Of a stretch of 30,134 bases of DNA, positions 1-6,573 are shown one piece after another; position 1 is the stretch's first letter; the number at the start of each line of letters is the position of its first letter. The stretch is from CAILZL01 sp050181835 (lineage in GTDB: Bacteria > Pseudomonadota > Gammaproteobacteria > Steroidobacterales > Steroidobacteraceae). The stretch lies in NCBI GenBank assembly GCA_050181835.1, contig JBFXCU010000023.1, forward strand, positions 1-30,134. Direction: 5' to 3'. The notes below the pieces were generated by a model. It had not been told where the DNA came from and ran no database searches. It saw only the letters and a program-made list of their open reading frames with translations. The position numbers were made by a program, and so were the translations under genes.

Positions 1-167
1 ACAAGAAAGCGCTGTATCGTAGGCGCAATGAGATTGAGCGGCTATTCCGTCGACTCAAGGGCTTTCGCCGCATCTTCAGTCGCTTCGACAAGCTCGATCT
101 GGTGTTCATTGCCTTCATCTACTTCGCGCTCATCATCGAGGCACTGCGGTAGTGTTAACAGGCCCTA
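1..167 (+). mobile_element. IS5-family insertion sequence, 3' end (truncated by window edge)
   Basis: This is the right end of an insertion sequence whose body lies before the window. It comprises the C-terminus of a DDE transposase (stop at 150-152) followed directly by a short sequence, AGTGTTAACAGGCCC, that resembles the terminal inverted repeat of IS5-family (IS427-like) elements. The element ends about 12 bp before the 3' end of the tRNA-Arg gene. The other terminal repeat is outside the window, so its exact boundary and target duplication cannot be read. Confidence 0.7.
3..152 (+). CDS. IS5-family transposase, C-terminal fragment
   Basis: An open frame runs from the window edge to TAG at 150-152 and encodes 49 residues. 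It contains the basic motif NEIERLFRRLKGFRR, followed by a hydrophobic C-terminus (FIAFIYFALIIEALR). The spacing ending in E-I-E-R fits the last acidic residue (E) of the DDE catalytic triad in the IS5 superfamily. The gene enters from the left, so whether the transposase is intact cannot be judged. It catalyses cut-and-paste movement of the element. Confidence 0.75.
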   Translation, partial: KKALYRRRNEIERLFRRLKGFRRIFSRFDKLDLVFIAFIYFALIIEALR

Positions 168-178
168 GGACGATTAAA

Positions 179-254
179 TGGTGCCCCGGGCAGGAATCGA
201 ACCTGCGACCTGTCGCTTAGGAGGCGACCGCTCTATCCACTGGGCTACCGGGGC
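179..254 (-). tRNA. tRNA-Arg (anticodon CCU)
   Basis: The reverse complement folds as a 76-nt cloverleaf. It has acceptor stem GCCCCGG/CCGGGGC, discriminator A and an encoded CCA end. The anticodon stem is GTCGC/GCGAC around the loop CTCCTAA, giving anticodon CCT (reads AGG), and the T-arm has GGTTCGATTCC-type sequence. It lies just downstream of tRNA-Ala on the same strand, with a hairpin between them. tRNA-Arg(CCU) genes are frequent integration sites, but here only an IS5 end abuts the 3' side. Confidence 0.96.
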
Positions 255-275
255 ATAAACAACAAATATCAAACC

Positions 276-302
276 AAAGGCCAGCAAACATCGCTGGCCT
301 TT
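276..302 (-). terminator. Intrinsic terminator-like hairpin between the two tRNAs
   Basis: A perfect 10-bp inverted repeat (AAAGGCCAGC / GCTGGCCTTT) surrounds a 7-nt loop. Read on the minus strand it lies directly downstream of tRNA-Ala and is followed by a T-rich stretch (TTTGGTTTGATATTTG). This fits termination or processing after tRNA-Ala, which would leave tRNA-Arg to its own promoter or to read-through. Confidence 0.7.
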
Positions 303-306
303 AAGT

Positions 307-382
307 TGGTGGAGCCGAGGAGGATCGAACTCCTGACCTTCTCATTGCGAACGAGACGCTCTCCCAGCTGAGCTACGGCCCC
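307..382 (-). tRNA. tRNA-Ala (anticodon CGC)
   Basis: The reverse complement folds as a 76-nt tRNA with encoded CCA. The acceptor arm is GGGGCCG/CGGCTCC and includes the G3:U70 wobble that is the identity element for alanyl-tRNA synthetase. The anticodon stem TCTCG/TGAGA encloses loop TTCGCAA, giving anticodon CGC (reads GCG). The stem closes with a G-U pair. This is a specialised GCG-reading isoacceptor, additional to the UGC species that most bacteria rely on. Confidence 0.95.
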
Positions 383-444
383 ACAACGCAGACAGAATTT
401 TAGCATCATCTGCCGACCATCACGCAAGCGACTAGGAGTCGTGC

Positions 445-999
445 TCAGTACTTCAGACGAATAACGGCCGGCTTGCTGAGTCGCGACTGCGTCACCACGA
501 ATATAGATCCATAATCCAACTCATCAATAAGCCAGTCCTGATCACCCACTTCATGCAGCAAGGCCAGTAGCTTGTCACGCGACGCAACCACCAGCACTAC
601 TTCACCTGCGTGGTTATCACGGATATGGCTGAGCTGTGAAGTGGACCCCCCTGTAGCAAGCACGTTGACAGCAATGCCCATTTTCGCAGCTAGTGGTGCG
701 GCAGTTTGTTGTGCAGGCACGCTTTCAATAGCGTACACCGCATCCACGGCTCGCCCAGGTTTGGCTCGCTCTAGTAATTGTAATAAAGCATTGGCGCGAG
801 CTTTGCCTAGCTCATTCAAGCCTGGATTGGCGACCAAGCTTTGTTCGACTTCAGCATTGCGTACCAAGACAACCACGGTACTAACTCGCGCATCCAGCAA
901 CCAGATAGCAGCAGCAACCACCACAGCCAGCAACGCCACTGGCATGAGTAGTGGAAGAAAGAAAGGTCGCCGCTTGAATTTTCTAAAATCAGCTTGCAT
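445..999 (-). CDS. Membrane-anchored histidine-phosphatase-fold protein lacking catalytic residues
   Basis: The 184-residue product has a basic N-terminus (KFKRRPF) and one membrane segment at about residues 13-35. A soluble domain follows that keeps the layout of the SixA/phosphoglycerate-mutase-like histidine phosphatase superfamily: VVVLVRNAE at 42-50, LNELGKARANALL, VDAVYAIE and AQQTAAPLA. In active members the first motif is RHAE. Here the nucleophilic His is Asn48. The arginine normally before TQQTA is missing (SVPAQQTA), and the second catalytic His of the VVGHS motif is Ser140 (VVASRDK). It is therefore probably a non-catalytic, membrane-tethered binding or scaffold domain. The ORF is intact with no stops, so it looks maintained rather than decayed. 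It is minus strand, between the tRNA-Ala promoter side and an empty region. No good Shine-Dalgarno is seen before the ATG. Confidence 0.75.
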   Translation of the reverse strand: MQADFRKFKRRPFFLPLLMPVALLAVVVAAAIWLLDARVSTVVVLVRNAEVEQSLVANPGLNELGKARANALLQLLERAKPGRAVDAVYAIESVPAQQTAAPLAAKMGIAVNVLATGGSTSQLSHIRDNHAGEVVLVVASRDKLLALLHEVGDQDWLIDELDYGSIFVVTQSRLSKPAVIRLKY

Positions 1000-1414
1000 G
1001 GGCCGATCATATCATCGTACCAACAGATCAGCGCAGCAACTTCCATCAACACCCGACGAGCCAATCAAAGACTGGTCTGATGCAGTGCAATTGCAGCTAA
1101 GTCTGAGTAGCAAATCAATGTCTACAATGACGCGGCGATACAAAAGGCAATCTGGTCGTCAGCAGACAGCTTCGCCATGGTTCGCAGTATCACATCGATT
1201 TATCTATATTGGGCGCAAGAGAAGGGCAATCTGGCCAATTGGCTGATTCCAGTCAAAGTAGTAAAAGACATGGGCGACACCATGAATCTGGTGACGTGTG
1301 TCAAGCGAAGTAAACAGGCAATTACTGCCTTGGCGGTATTCAGTCGTCCTGACCCGCGCAGCGAGTTTCAACTAATTTGAATAGCATCGGGCATCAACCC
1401 AGATGAAACCAAGA
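1000..1414. other. Long intergenic region with no confident gene
   Basis: This stretch separates the pseudo-phosphatase from the coiled-coil gene. The only ORF not lying over a neighbour is a plus-strand one at 1177-1380 (67 residues, ending FQLI). After its TGA the same frame continues for 22 codons to a TAG at 1453-1455. I recognise no domain, no convincing ribosome binding site precedes it, and it ends under the terminator of the opposite-strand gene. It may be a decayed gene fragment or chance. The promoter of the 999-445 gene should lie near its left end, but no clear -10/-35 pair stands out. Confidence 0.5.
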
Positions 1415-1441
1415 CAAAAACCACTGCCAATTTCACAATGG
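1415..1441 (-). terminator. Putative intrinsic terminator of the coiled-coil gene
   Basis: On the minus strand, 26 nt after the stop of the 1467-2531 gene, a 6-bp stem (CCATTG / CAGTGG, including one G-U pair) with a 9-nt loop is followed immediately by TTTTT. The stem is short, so termination may be partial, but position and U-tract fit. Confidence 0.5.
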
Positions 1442-1466
1442 CGCTGTAGGGAGGACGGCAGCCATA

Positions 1467-2531
1467 TCAATGCTGCAATACTGAATACAACTCCCAGTAA
1501 TCATCCAGTAATACATTGATGTCCTCCATCATGGGTGCTGGGGTTGCCTCACTGACTGACACATAACCATGTACCGGCACAGTTCCAATCGATTCTGGCA
1601 CTGGCACGGTTTCATGGTCGCTGCGATAAAACGCATTGCTGCGTAGTCGTTGCGTCTGCTGCTTGAGTTGCTGTAAATCACGCGGACGTTCGCGCAACGT
1701 TTGCAAAGCCTGTTGCAACTTCTCCAACCAGTGCTGACAGTCGTGCGCCGAACCATATTGCACATCATTCACTTGTCTGACGCTAGCTTCTTTGGCCATC
1801 AAAGCCAGACCATCGTTACCCAACCACGCCAACAATTGTTGGGCATACGCCAACACAGCCGTATTCACCAGACGTCTACCCTCCACCGTCAAACCATTAA
1901 ATTCAGGCACCATGGCTTCTGTCAGTACATCACGCTGCTGCTCCAATGCCAACAATTCAGTGCCAACACGTGTACGTTCAACATCTATGGGTGCCAATTG
2001 CATGCGCAGTGTCTGCTGTTTCTTGCGATGCCAGAACCAGCGCAAACCTTGCAGCTGTCGTTGCAATATGTCGCTGCGTGCGTTGAGCGAATCCCACTGC
2101 GAACGCATATCCAGAATCGACTTCTCCATCTCACCCACTCGATGTTGACGATTCTGATCGAATTCAATTTGCTGTAACTTGCGCTCACGCTGCTGCTGTT
2201 GCTCAGTCAGCTCCACACACAGTTCGGCCAGACGTTTACTGGCTTGCAGCCATAGTGAACGTAGCTGGTAGTAAACCAATGCAGCCGCCCCATGCTGGGG
2301 GTCGCCAAGGAACTCTTCCAATTGCTGCAAACGCAGCTGACCTTGCTGAAACGCAGTATCCAGTTTCTTGAGCTGTTGCGTAAGTGAGTAATTATCATCC
2401 TGCAAGCGTGCAAATTCTTTTTTTAGTTCAACCCGATTCCAGAATAATTGCAACAGGCGCTCATCTTCTACGGACGCAGGCTCGCCCTGTACGCGCTTAC
2501 GTAGACTACTCAACTGTTTATTGATCCCCAT
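1467..2531 (-). CDS. Coiled-coil protein of unknown function
   Basis: I do not recognise a named family in this 354-residue, cytoplasmic-looking protein, which has no signal peptide or membrane segment. Residues about 20-215 are dominated by Gln/Leu/Glu/Arg heptad-like stretches (LTQQLKKLDTAFQQGQLRLQQLEEFL, split by short helix breaks), which predicts long coiled coils. A globular stretch follows at about 215-300 (MVPEFNGLTVEGRRLVNTAVLAYAQQLLAWLG). The tail is acidic (VLLDDYWELYSVLQH). It starts with ATG 24 bp after the stop of the DUF1249 gene and is followed by a terminator-like hairpin, so it is probably the last gene of an orn-DUF1249-coiled-coil transcription unit. It may have a structural or scaffolding role, but nothing in the sequence fixes this. 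Confidence 0.75.
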   Translation of the reverse strand: MGINKQLSSLRKRVQGEPASVEDERLLQLFWNRVELKKEFARLQDDNYSLTQQLKKLDTAFQQGQLRLQQLEEFLGDPQHGAAALVYYQLRSLWLQASKRLAELCVELTEQQQQRERKLQQIEFDQNRQHRVGEMEKSILDMRSQWDSLNARSDILQRQLQGLRWFWHRKKQQTLRMQLAPIDVERTRVGTELLALEQQRDVLTEAMVPEFNGLTVEGRRLVNTAVLAYAQQLLAWLGNDGLALMAKEASVRQVNDVQYGSAHDCQHWLEKLQQALQTLRERPRDLQQLKQQTQRLRSNAFYRSDHETVPVPESIGTVPVHGYVSVSEATPAPMMEDINVLLDDYWELYSVLQH

Positions 2532-2555
2532 GATGATTTATGGACCAATCCGACG

Positions 2556-3032
2556 CTAACGCTCTGAGCGCCAGGCCAGTTGATAGCCGCGAGTCAGACA
2601 ATAATCAAGCCATTTATTGAGCATGATATTGCGCAACCAGCGTTCGCCCAGATTGATATACAACTCAGACTTGATGGATGCCAGCACCTCATGTCTATGC
2701 CAGCGAGCGCAGCTCAACACTTCTGCCATGCCCGCGTCATGATAAACACGCACTTGCAGATCGGGATCGGCGATGCGGCCAGCCACGGTATCGAACACAT
2801 AGGTCAGGGAAAAAGTAGTGGTATACGGTGCACGTTCCAATACCGTGAGCATCAAGGGACAATCATCGGTAACCACTGAGGCGTAGCTGCCATGCAGTGA
2901 TTTAAGATCTGGAACCAGCTGGTTCAAGCGCAGGTAGTTGCTCTCATAGAGAGTCATCAAGCTGATAAAGTCACCGGCGCGTGAGTGCCATGAGACGGGC
3001 AGCAATTGATCATGAGTTGCTAAACTGATCAT
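2556..3032 (-). CDS. DUF1249 (YqiB-like) protein
   Basis: The 158-residue product matches the layout of E. coli YqiB. It has an early LMTLYESNYLRLNQLVPDL segment, then LERAPYTTTFSLTY, then the family hallmark RVYHDAGMAEVLSC, and a C-terminal NKWLDYCLTRGYQLAW helix. The function is unknown. In E. coli yqiB lies beside the cAMP phosphodiesterase and ADP-ribose hydrolase genes; here it lies between orn and a coiled-coil gene. The assigned ATG leaves about 20 residues before the conserved part, and no strong ribosome binding site is visible, so an internal start near residue 26 (MTLYESN) is possible but would trim conserved sequence. Confidence 0.8.
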   Translation of the reverse strand: MISLATHDQLLPVSWHSRAGDFISLMTLYESNYLRLNQLVPDLKSLHGSYASVVTDDCPLMLTVLERAPYTTTFSLTYVFDTVAGRIADPDLQVRVYHDAGMAEVLSCARWHRHEVLASIKSELYINLGERWLRNIMLNKWLDYCLTRGYQLAWRSER

Positions 3033-3124
3033 GGTTTGACTATATCACAGCGCCTTTTACTGTCTCGTTATCAACCTACATTGGCTAGCAAACCGGGAAG
3101 CAGCTCACGGTGCCTCTGATCAGC

Positions 3125-3679
3125 TCATGCCTCAACGCGCATAAAGTGCTGACGATAATGAATAAGCTCATTGATTGAGTCATGCACATCATCTAGCGCC
3201 TGATGACTGGTGTTCTTGTGCAGTCCAAGCATTACCTTCGGCGCCCAACGTCGCGCCAGTTCTTTTACTGTGCTGACATCCAGATTGCGATAGTGGAAGA
3301 AACGCTCCAATGCAGGCATCTGTCGCGACAAAAAGCGCCGATCCTGACAAATGCTATTGCCGCACATGGGCGACTGCCCTTTCTCCAACCAGTGCGACAA
3401 AAAATCCAGCGTTTGTTGTTCCGCCATCGCCATGGTGATCTGGCTGTTGAGCACTCGTTGCACCAAACCAGAAGCACCGTGGTGACGCTGGTTCCATTCG
3501 TCCATGGCAGCAAGTATTGATTCCGGATGCCGAATCGCCAACACCGGCCCTTCAGCCAGAATACGCAGGTCTTTGTCAGTCACGACGGTGGCGATCTCAA
3601 TGATGTGGTCACTCAAGGTGTCCAGACCGGTCATTTCCAGGTCGATCCAGATCAGACGACTATTATCAATGTCAGTCAC
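3125..3679 (-). CDS. orn: Oligoribonuclease
   Basis: This DEDDh-family 3'-to-5' exoribonuclease degrades 2-5-nt RNAs and the pGpG left from cyclic-di-GMP breakdown. ExoI motif WIDLEMTGLD (Asp-x-Glu), ICQDRRFL (third acidic residue) and HQALDDVHDSI (His and last Asp) are all present. I place the start at GTG 3679 because AGGAG lies six bases upstream; the TTG two codons earlier is too close to that site. This gives 184 residues, close to the usual ~181. It is divergent from the M48 peptidase/rsgA pair; orn next to rsgA is a conserved gammaproteobacterial arrangement. It probably heads the orn-DUF1249-coiled-coil unit. Confidence 0.95.
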   Translation of the reverse strand: MTDIDNSRLIWIDLEMTGLDTLSDHIIEIATVVTDKDLRILAEGPVLAIRHPESILAAMDEWNQRHHGASGLVQRVLNSQITMAMAEQQTLDFLSHWLEKGQSPMCGNSICQDRRFLSRQMPALERFFHYRNLDVSTVKELARRWAPKVMLGLHKNTSHQALDDVHDSINELIHYRQHFMRVEA

Positions 3680-3714
3680 GAACAACTCCTCGCAGGTTTA
3701 CGGCAGAATAGCAC

Positions 3715-3728
3715 CTACCGTGCGGTAG
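3715..3728. repeat. Short palindrome between divergent orn and M48 genes
   Basis: CTACCG-TG-CGGTAG is a perfect 6-bp-arm palindrome in the divergent spacer, 36 bp from the orn start. It could be an operator or a small hairpin. No matching regulator is known from sequence alone, and a palindrome this short can arise by chance. Confidence 0.3.
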
Positions 3729-3786
3729 TTCATTGAGTCATGCTCACGATGCACCCGCTTTTCATCTGCTCAACACCCCGGCCACC

Positions 3787-5052
3787 ATGTCAACACTGAC
3801 CTTGCTATTCATCCTCGCCGTTTTAATCAGCACCGCTATACGACTGTGGCTGACACAACGTCAAATACGATCGGTCACGACACATCGCGCTACCATCCCC
3901 ACTGCCTTCGCCCAGACGATTACGCTGGCAGAGCACCAGAAGGCGGCTGACTACACCGTGGCACGTAGCAAGCTCTCCCAGATAGATACACTGATAGGAG
4001 CCATTGTTCTGTTAATTATCACCCTAGGTGGCGGCCTCAACTGGCTGGAAGCTCAGTGGCACCCTGTCGGACTGACAACCATATGGCAGGGAATGGCAGT
4101 GATCACTTCCCTGCTGCTGATTACCAGCCTCATTGACCTGCCGCTATCGTGGATTCGCAGCTTCCGCGTCGAGGCGCGCTTTGGTTTTAACCGTATGACT
4201 CAGCGCATGTTTATAGTCGATTTATTCAAAGGGTTATTACTGGGTGCATTACTGGGTCTACCACTACTATGGGTCGTACTAAGCTTAATGAACTCTGCCA
4301 GCAACCTATGGTGGCTGTATGCGTGGGCGGTCTGGCTAAGCTTCAGCTTATTGATTAGTTGGGCCTGGCCGATTCTCATGGCACCATTATTCAATAAATT
4401 CACACCGCTCAAGGATGCGGCACTGGCCGAACGCATCAGTCAGTTACTGAGTCGTTGTCAGTTTTCTTCCGCCGGAGTATTTGTGATGGATGGATCGTCA
4501 CGCTCCACCCACGGCAATGCTTACTTTACCGGCTTGGGACGCAACAAGCGGATTGTGTTTTTCGATACCTTGGTGGAACGGCTTACTCCTACCGAAATTG
4601 AAGCGGTACTGGCGCATGAACTGGGCCATTACAGCCTGCATCACATTCGTAAAGGCTTGATACTGTCAGCGGTACTGAGCTTGCTGGGTTTTGCGGTGCT
4701 GGGTTACCTCGCTAATTGGCCCGGGTTTTATACCGCGCTAGGCGTCACCACTCCCTCCACTCATGCCGCCTTGCTGCTATTCATGCTGGCATCCGGGCCG
4801 TTTCTGTTCTTTCTCACACCACTGAGTGCGGCGTGGTCGCGCAAGCATGAATTTGAAGCGGATACGTTTGCCTCACAGCATGCTGATGCACAGGAACTGA
4901 TCAACGCGTTAGTCAAACTGTATCGCGACAATGCCAGCACCCTCACTCCAGATAGCGTACATTCCCGCTTTTATGATTCTCATCCACCGGCATTGGAACG
5001 CATTGCCTTTCTGAACAGTTTGCATACCACTCCCGCAGTCCAACAAGCATGA
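3787..5052 (+). CDS. M48-family membrane metalloprotease (Ste24/CAAX protease-like)
   Basis: This is an integral membrane zinc endopeptidase. Counting from the chosen ATG, there are several hydrophobic segments (about 3-20, 70-85, 103-120, 144-168, 174-195, 290-312 and 328-348). The zinc-binding HELGH is at 277-281 with its preceding IEAVLA, and EFEADTFA at 355-362 supplies the third zinc ligand. The motif SSRSTHGNAYFTGLG is typical of the Ste24p/HtpX branch. The open frame extends to a TTG at 3733, but family members begin close to MSTLTLLFIL, so ATG 3787 (421 residues) is preferred. No strong ribosome site favours either start. The gene overlaps rsgA by ATGA, indicating translational coupling. 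It likely acts in membrane-protein quality control. Confidence 0.9.
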   Translation: MSTLTLLFILAVLISTAIRLWLTQRQIRSVTTHRATIPTAFAQTITLAEHQKAADYTVARSKLSQIDTLIGAIVLLIITLGGGLNWLEAQWHPVGLTTIWQGMAVITSLLLITSLIDLPLSWIRSFRVEARFGFNRMTQRMFIVDLFKGLLLGALLGLPLLWVVLSLMNSASNLWWLYAWAVWLSFSLLISWAWPILMAPLFNKFTPLKDAALAERISQLLSRCQFSSAGVFVMDGSSRSTHGNAYFTGLGRNKRIVFFDTLVERLTPTEIEAVLAHELGHYSLHHIRKGLILSAVLSLLGFAVLGYLANWPGFYTALGVTTPSTHAALLLFMLASGPFLFFLTPLSAAWSRKHEFEADTFASQHADAQELINALVKLYRDNASTLTPDSVHSRFYDSHPPALERIAFLNSLHTTPAVQQA

Positions 5053-5954
5053 GTACTGATACTGCGCGCGTACTCGAATCGTATGGACGACGGGTCATAC
5101 TGTCACTTACGGATGGTCAACGTCAGCCAGCAGAAGTATTCGGTAAACGTTTACGAGTTGTGTGTGGCGACAACGTAAAAGTAACCGCCAACTCAGCAAA
5201 TAACAGCTTGCAAGTAACCGAAGTATTGCCACGCAAAACACACTTCACCCGCACCGACAGTCATGGTCAGGCAGAAGTATTAGCCGCTAATATCACCCAG
5301 CTAGTAGTACTGATGAGCGAACAACCTGCCAGCGATCCGTTTATTGTTGATCGCTATCTTGCTGGCGCGGAACTCGGCGGCATCAAAGCATTGCTGGTAA
5401 TCACCAAACAAGACCTCGGTCAAAGCGCACAGTTGCTGGCACATATACAGACCTATCAACAAGCCGGATACGAAGTATTCAGCGTTGCCGCGACTGACAA
5501 TGACAGCCTGCATCAATTACGTAATGCGCTGAGCAACGAAGTCTCCATGCTGGTGGGCGAGTCCGGCGTGGGTAAATCGACGCTGACCAACGCCTTACTC
5601 GGCACAAATATCCAGCGCATCCGCGAAATATCCGATGCCACCGGCGAAGGTCGTCACACCACCGTGTCATCGGTGTTGTTTGATTTACCAGAAGGCGGTG
5701 CGTTAATGGATTCACCTGGAGTACGCGACTACGCACCAGCACCCGTCAATGATTTACAAGTTGCCTTCGGTTGGCGTGAGTTCAATCGTTATACGGGACA
5801 GTGCAAGTTCAATAACTGCCTGCATCTACGCGAACCCGGATGTGCGGTGCTTGCCGCAGTCGTCAGCGAAGAAATCAATGCACGCCGCCATGAAAGCTAT
5901 AAACGTCTGTTGAATTTGATGCGGCAGTTGTTGCCGCCTTATGAACGTCATTAG
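5049..5954 (+). CDS. rsgA: Small-ribosomal-subunit maturation GTPase RsgA
   Basis: This circularly permuted GTPase acts late in 30S subunit assembly. An N-terminal OB-fold (about 1-70) is followed by permuted G motifs: G4 TKQD at 119-122, G1 GESGVGKS at 170-177, then G3 DSPG at 221-224. The C-terminal zinc site is C252, C257, H259 and C265 (CKFNNCLHLREPGC). At 301 residues it is shorter than the E. coli protein (350), which carries extra terminal extensions. Its ATG overlaps the stop of the M48 gene by four bases. It is followed by a repeat-rich spacer with no clear U-tract terminator. Confidence 0.95.
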   Translation: MSTDTARVLESYGRRVILSLTDGQRQPAEVFGKRLRVVCGDNVKVTANSANNSLQVTEVLPRKTHFTRTDSHGQAEVLAANITQLVVLMSEQPASDPFIVDRYLAGAELGGIKALLVITKQDLGQSAQLLAHIQTYQQAGYEVFSVAATDNDSLHQLRNALSNEVSMLVGESGVGKSTLTNALLGTNIQRIREISDATGEGRHTTVSSVLFDLPEGGALMDSPGVRDYAPAPVNDLQVAFGWREFNRYTGQCKFNNCLHLREPGCAVLAAVVSEEINARRHESYKRLLNLMRQLLPPYERH

Positions 5955-5987
5955 CAGCTCGTTAGACAAAATTTATCCATACATGAT

Positions 5988-6006
5988 GCTGGGTTAGGAA
6001 CCCAGC
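5988..6006. repeat. Perfect 8-bp hairpin, intergenic repeat type
   Basis: GCTGGGTT-AGG-AACCCAGC, 34 bp after the rsgA stop, forms a perfect stem with a 3-nt loop followed by CTACC. There is no U-tract on the plus strand, so it is a weak candidate terminator. The sequence resembles the GCTGGGTT...AACCCAGC(CTAC) dispersed palindromic repeats common between genes of many proteobacteria. Confidence 0.6.
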
Positions 6007-6099
6007 CTACCGCGCTCAGGCCGCACAAAAAACAACGTTAAAAAATACGGAAGGACATTATAACGCTTTGCTTTAGGGCTGCCGAAGCGAAGCGTACGC

Positions 6100-6143
6100 A
6101 ATCCCCGCGCGTAGCGCGATAACAGCAACCTGTTATGGGGATT
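6100..6143. repeat. Nested palindromic repeat (three-way-junction-like)
   Basis: An outer stem AATCCCC (6100-6106) / GGGGATT (6137-6143) encloses two hairpins. The first is GCGC-GTA-GCGC-like, within 6107-6118. The second is ATAACAG (6119-6125) / CTGTTAT (6130-6136) with loop CAAC. The fold is compact with no unpaired gap between the second hairpin and the outer stem. The preceding sequence (TGCCGAAGCGAAGCGTACGC, 6080-6099) has the look of dispersed intergenic repeats. It ends exactly at the stop codon of the minus-strand ORF 6143-6454. Confidence 0.6.
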
Positions 6144-6454
6144 TACATACATTCTCTTTCACTTGAAAAAAGACTTGATGCGCTGCATTTTACTAGCCAA
6201 CGACGCAAACCAGTGTTTAAATTTTGTTGCCAATGAGCCAATTTTAAATCAACTTGGCTGTCATTTAGCGGGAATGAGCTCGGTGCGCTGCCAACCCAGT
6301 ACTGAACCTGACAGATAGCTTTTCCAGCACAAGTTTCGCCGACAGCGAAACGAGAAACGTCTTCGTTTTTTTGTTGAGCGGAGTCTATTGCGACAAAGTA
6401 CATGACGCCCGATTTTCCTGTGATTTTGTAGCCGTCTCCCGCGCTAGCAAACAA
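6143..6454 (-). pseudogene. Headless hypothetical ORF, probable gene remnant
   Basis: This 103-codon minus-strand frame has protein-like composition (GYKITGKSGVMYFVAID, AVGETCAGKAICQVQYWVG with two cysteines) but no recognisable domain. The frame opens only just after a TGA. Its first possible start is a TTG at 6454 with no ribosome binding site, and an internal ATG at residue 18 would halve the conserved-looking part. It therefore looks like the C-terminal part of a gene that has lost its 5' end. The surrounding 5955-6573 spacer holds the two palindromic repeats and the hairpin after rhlE, and nothing else that I can identify. Confidence 0.4.
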
Positions 6455-6534
6455 TGGGTGTCAGTGGGTGCTTAGGAACGGTTTCTCCACCAAGTAGGCC
6501 CGAGTTCATCTCAGCAACTTCGCGTCGGAATCAA

Positions 6535-6565
6535 TGGCGAGTGCGAGTGTAGTTCGCAATCGCCA
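6535..6565 (-). terminator. Hairpin just downstream of rhlE
   Basis: An inverted repeat TGGCGA-g-TGCGA / TCGCA-a-TCGCCA (11 pairs with one mismatch) has a 7-nt loop and starts 8 bp after the rhlE stop. The U-tract on the minus strand is weak (TTGATTCC), so it may be a transcript 3' end stabiliser or a poor intrinsic terminator. Confidence 0.5.
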
Positions 6566-6573
6566 CCTGGAAC

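Noticed and set aside
572..1246. 224-codon plus-strand ORF opposite the pseudo-phosphatase
   Set aside because: It is the antisense frame of the 445-999 gene plus intergenic DNA. Composition is Ser/Ala/Thr-rich with no domain, while the opposite strand shows a coherent fold.
1701..2177. 158-codon plus-strand ORF inside the coiled-coil gene
   Set aside because: It is Gln/His/Leu-rich translation expected from the antisense of a Gln-rich coiled coil, with no ribosome site.
5988..6006. Considered as the rsgA intrinsic terminator
   Set aside because: The stem is perfect but no U-run follows on the plus strand, and the sequence looks like a dispersed repeat, so it is listed as a repeat.
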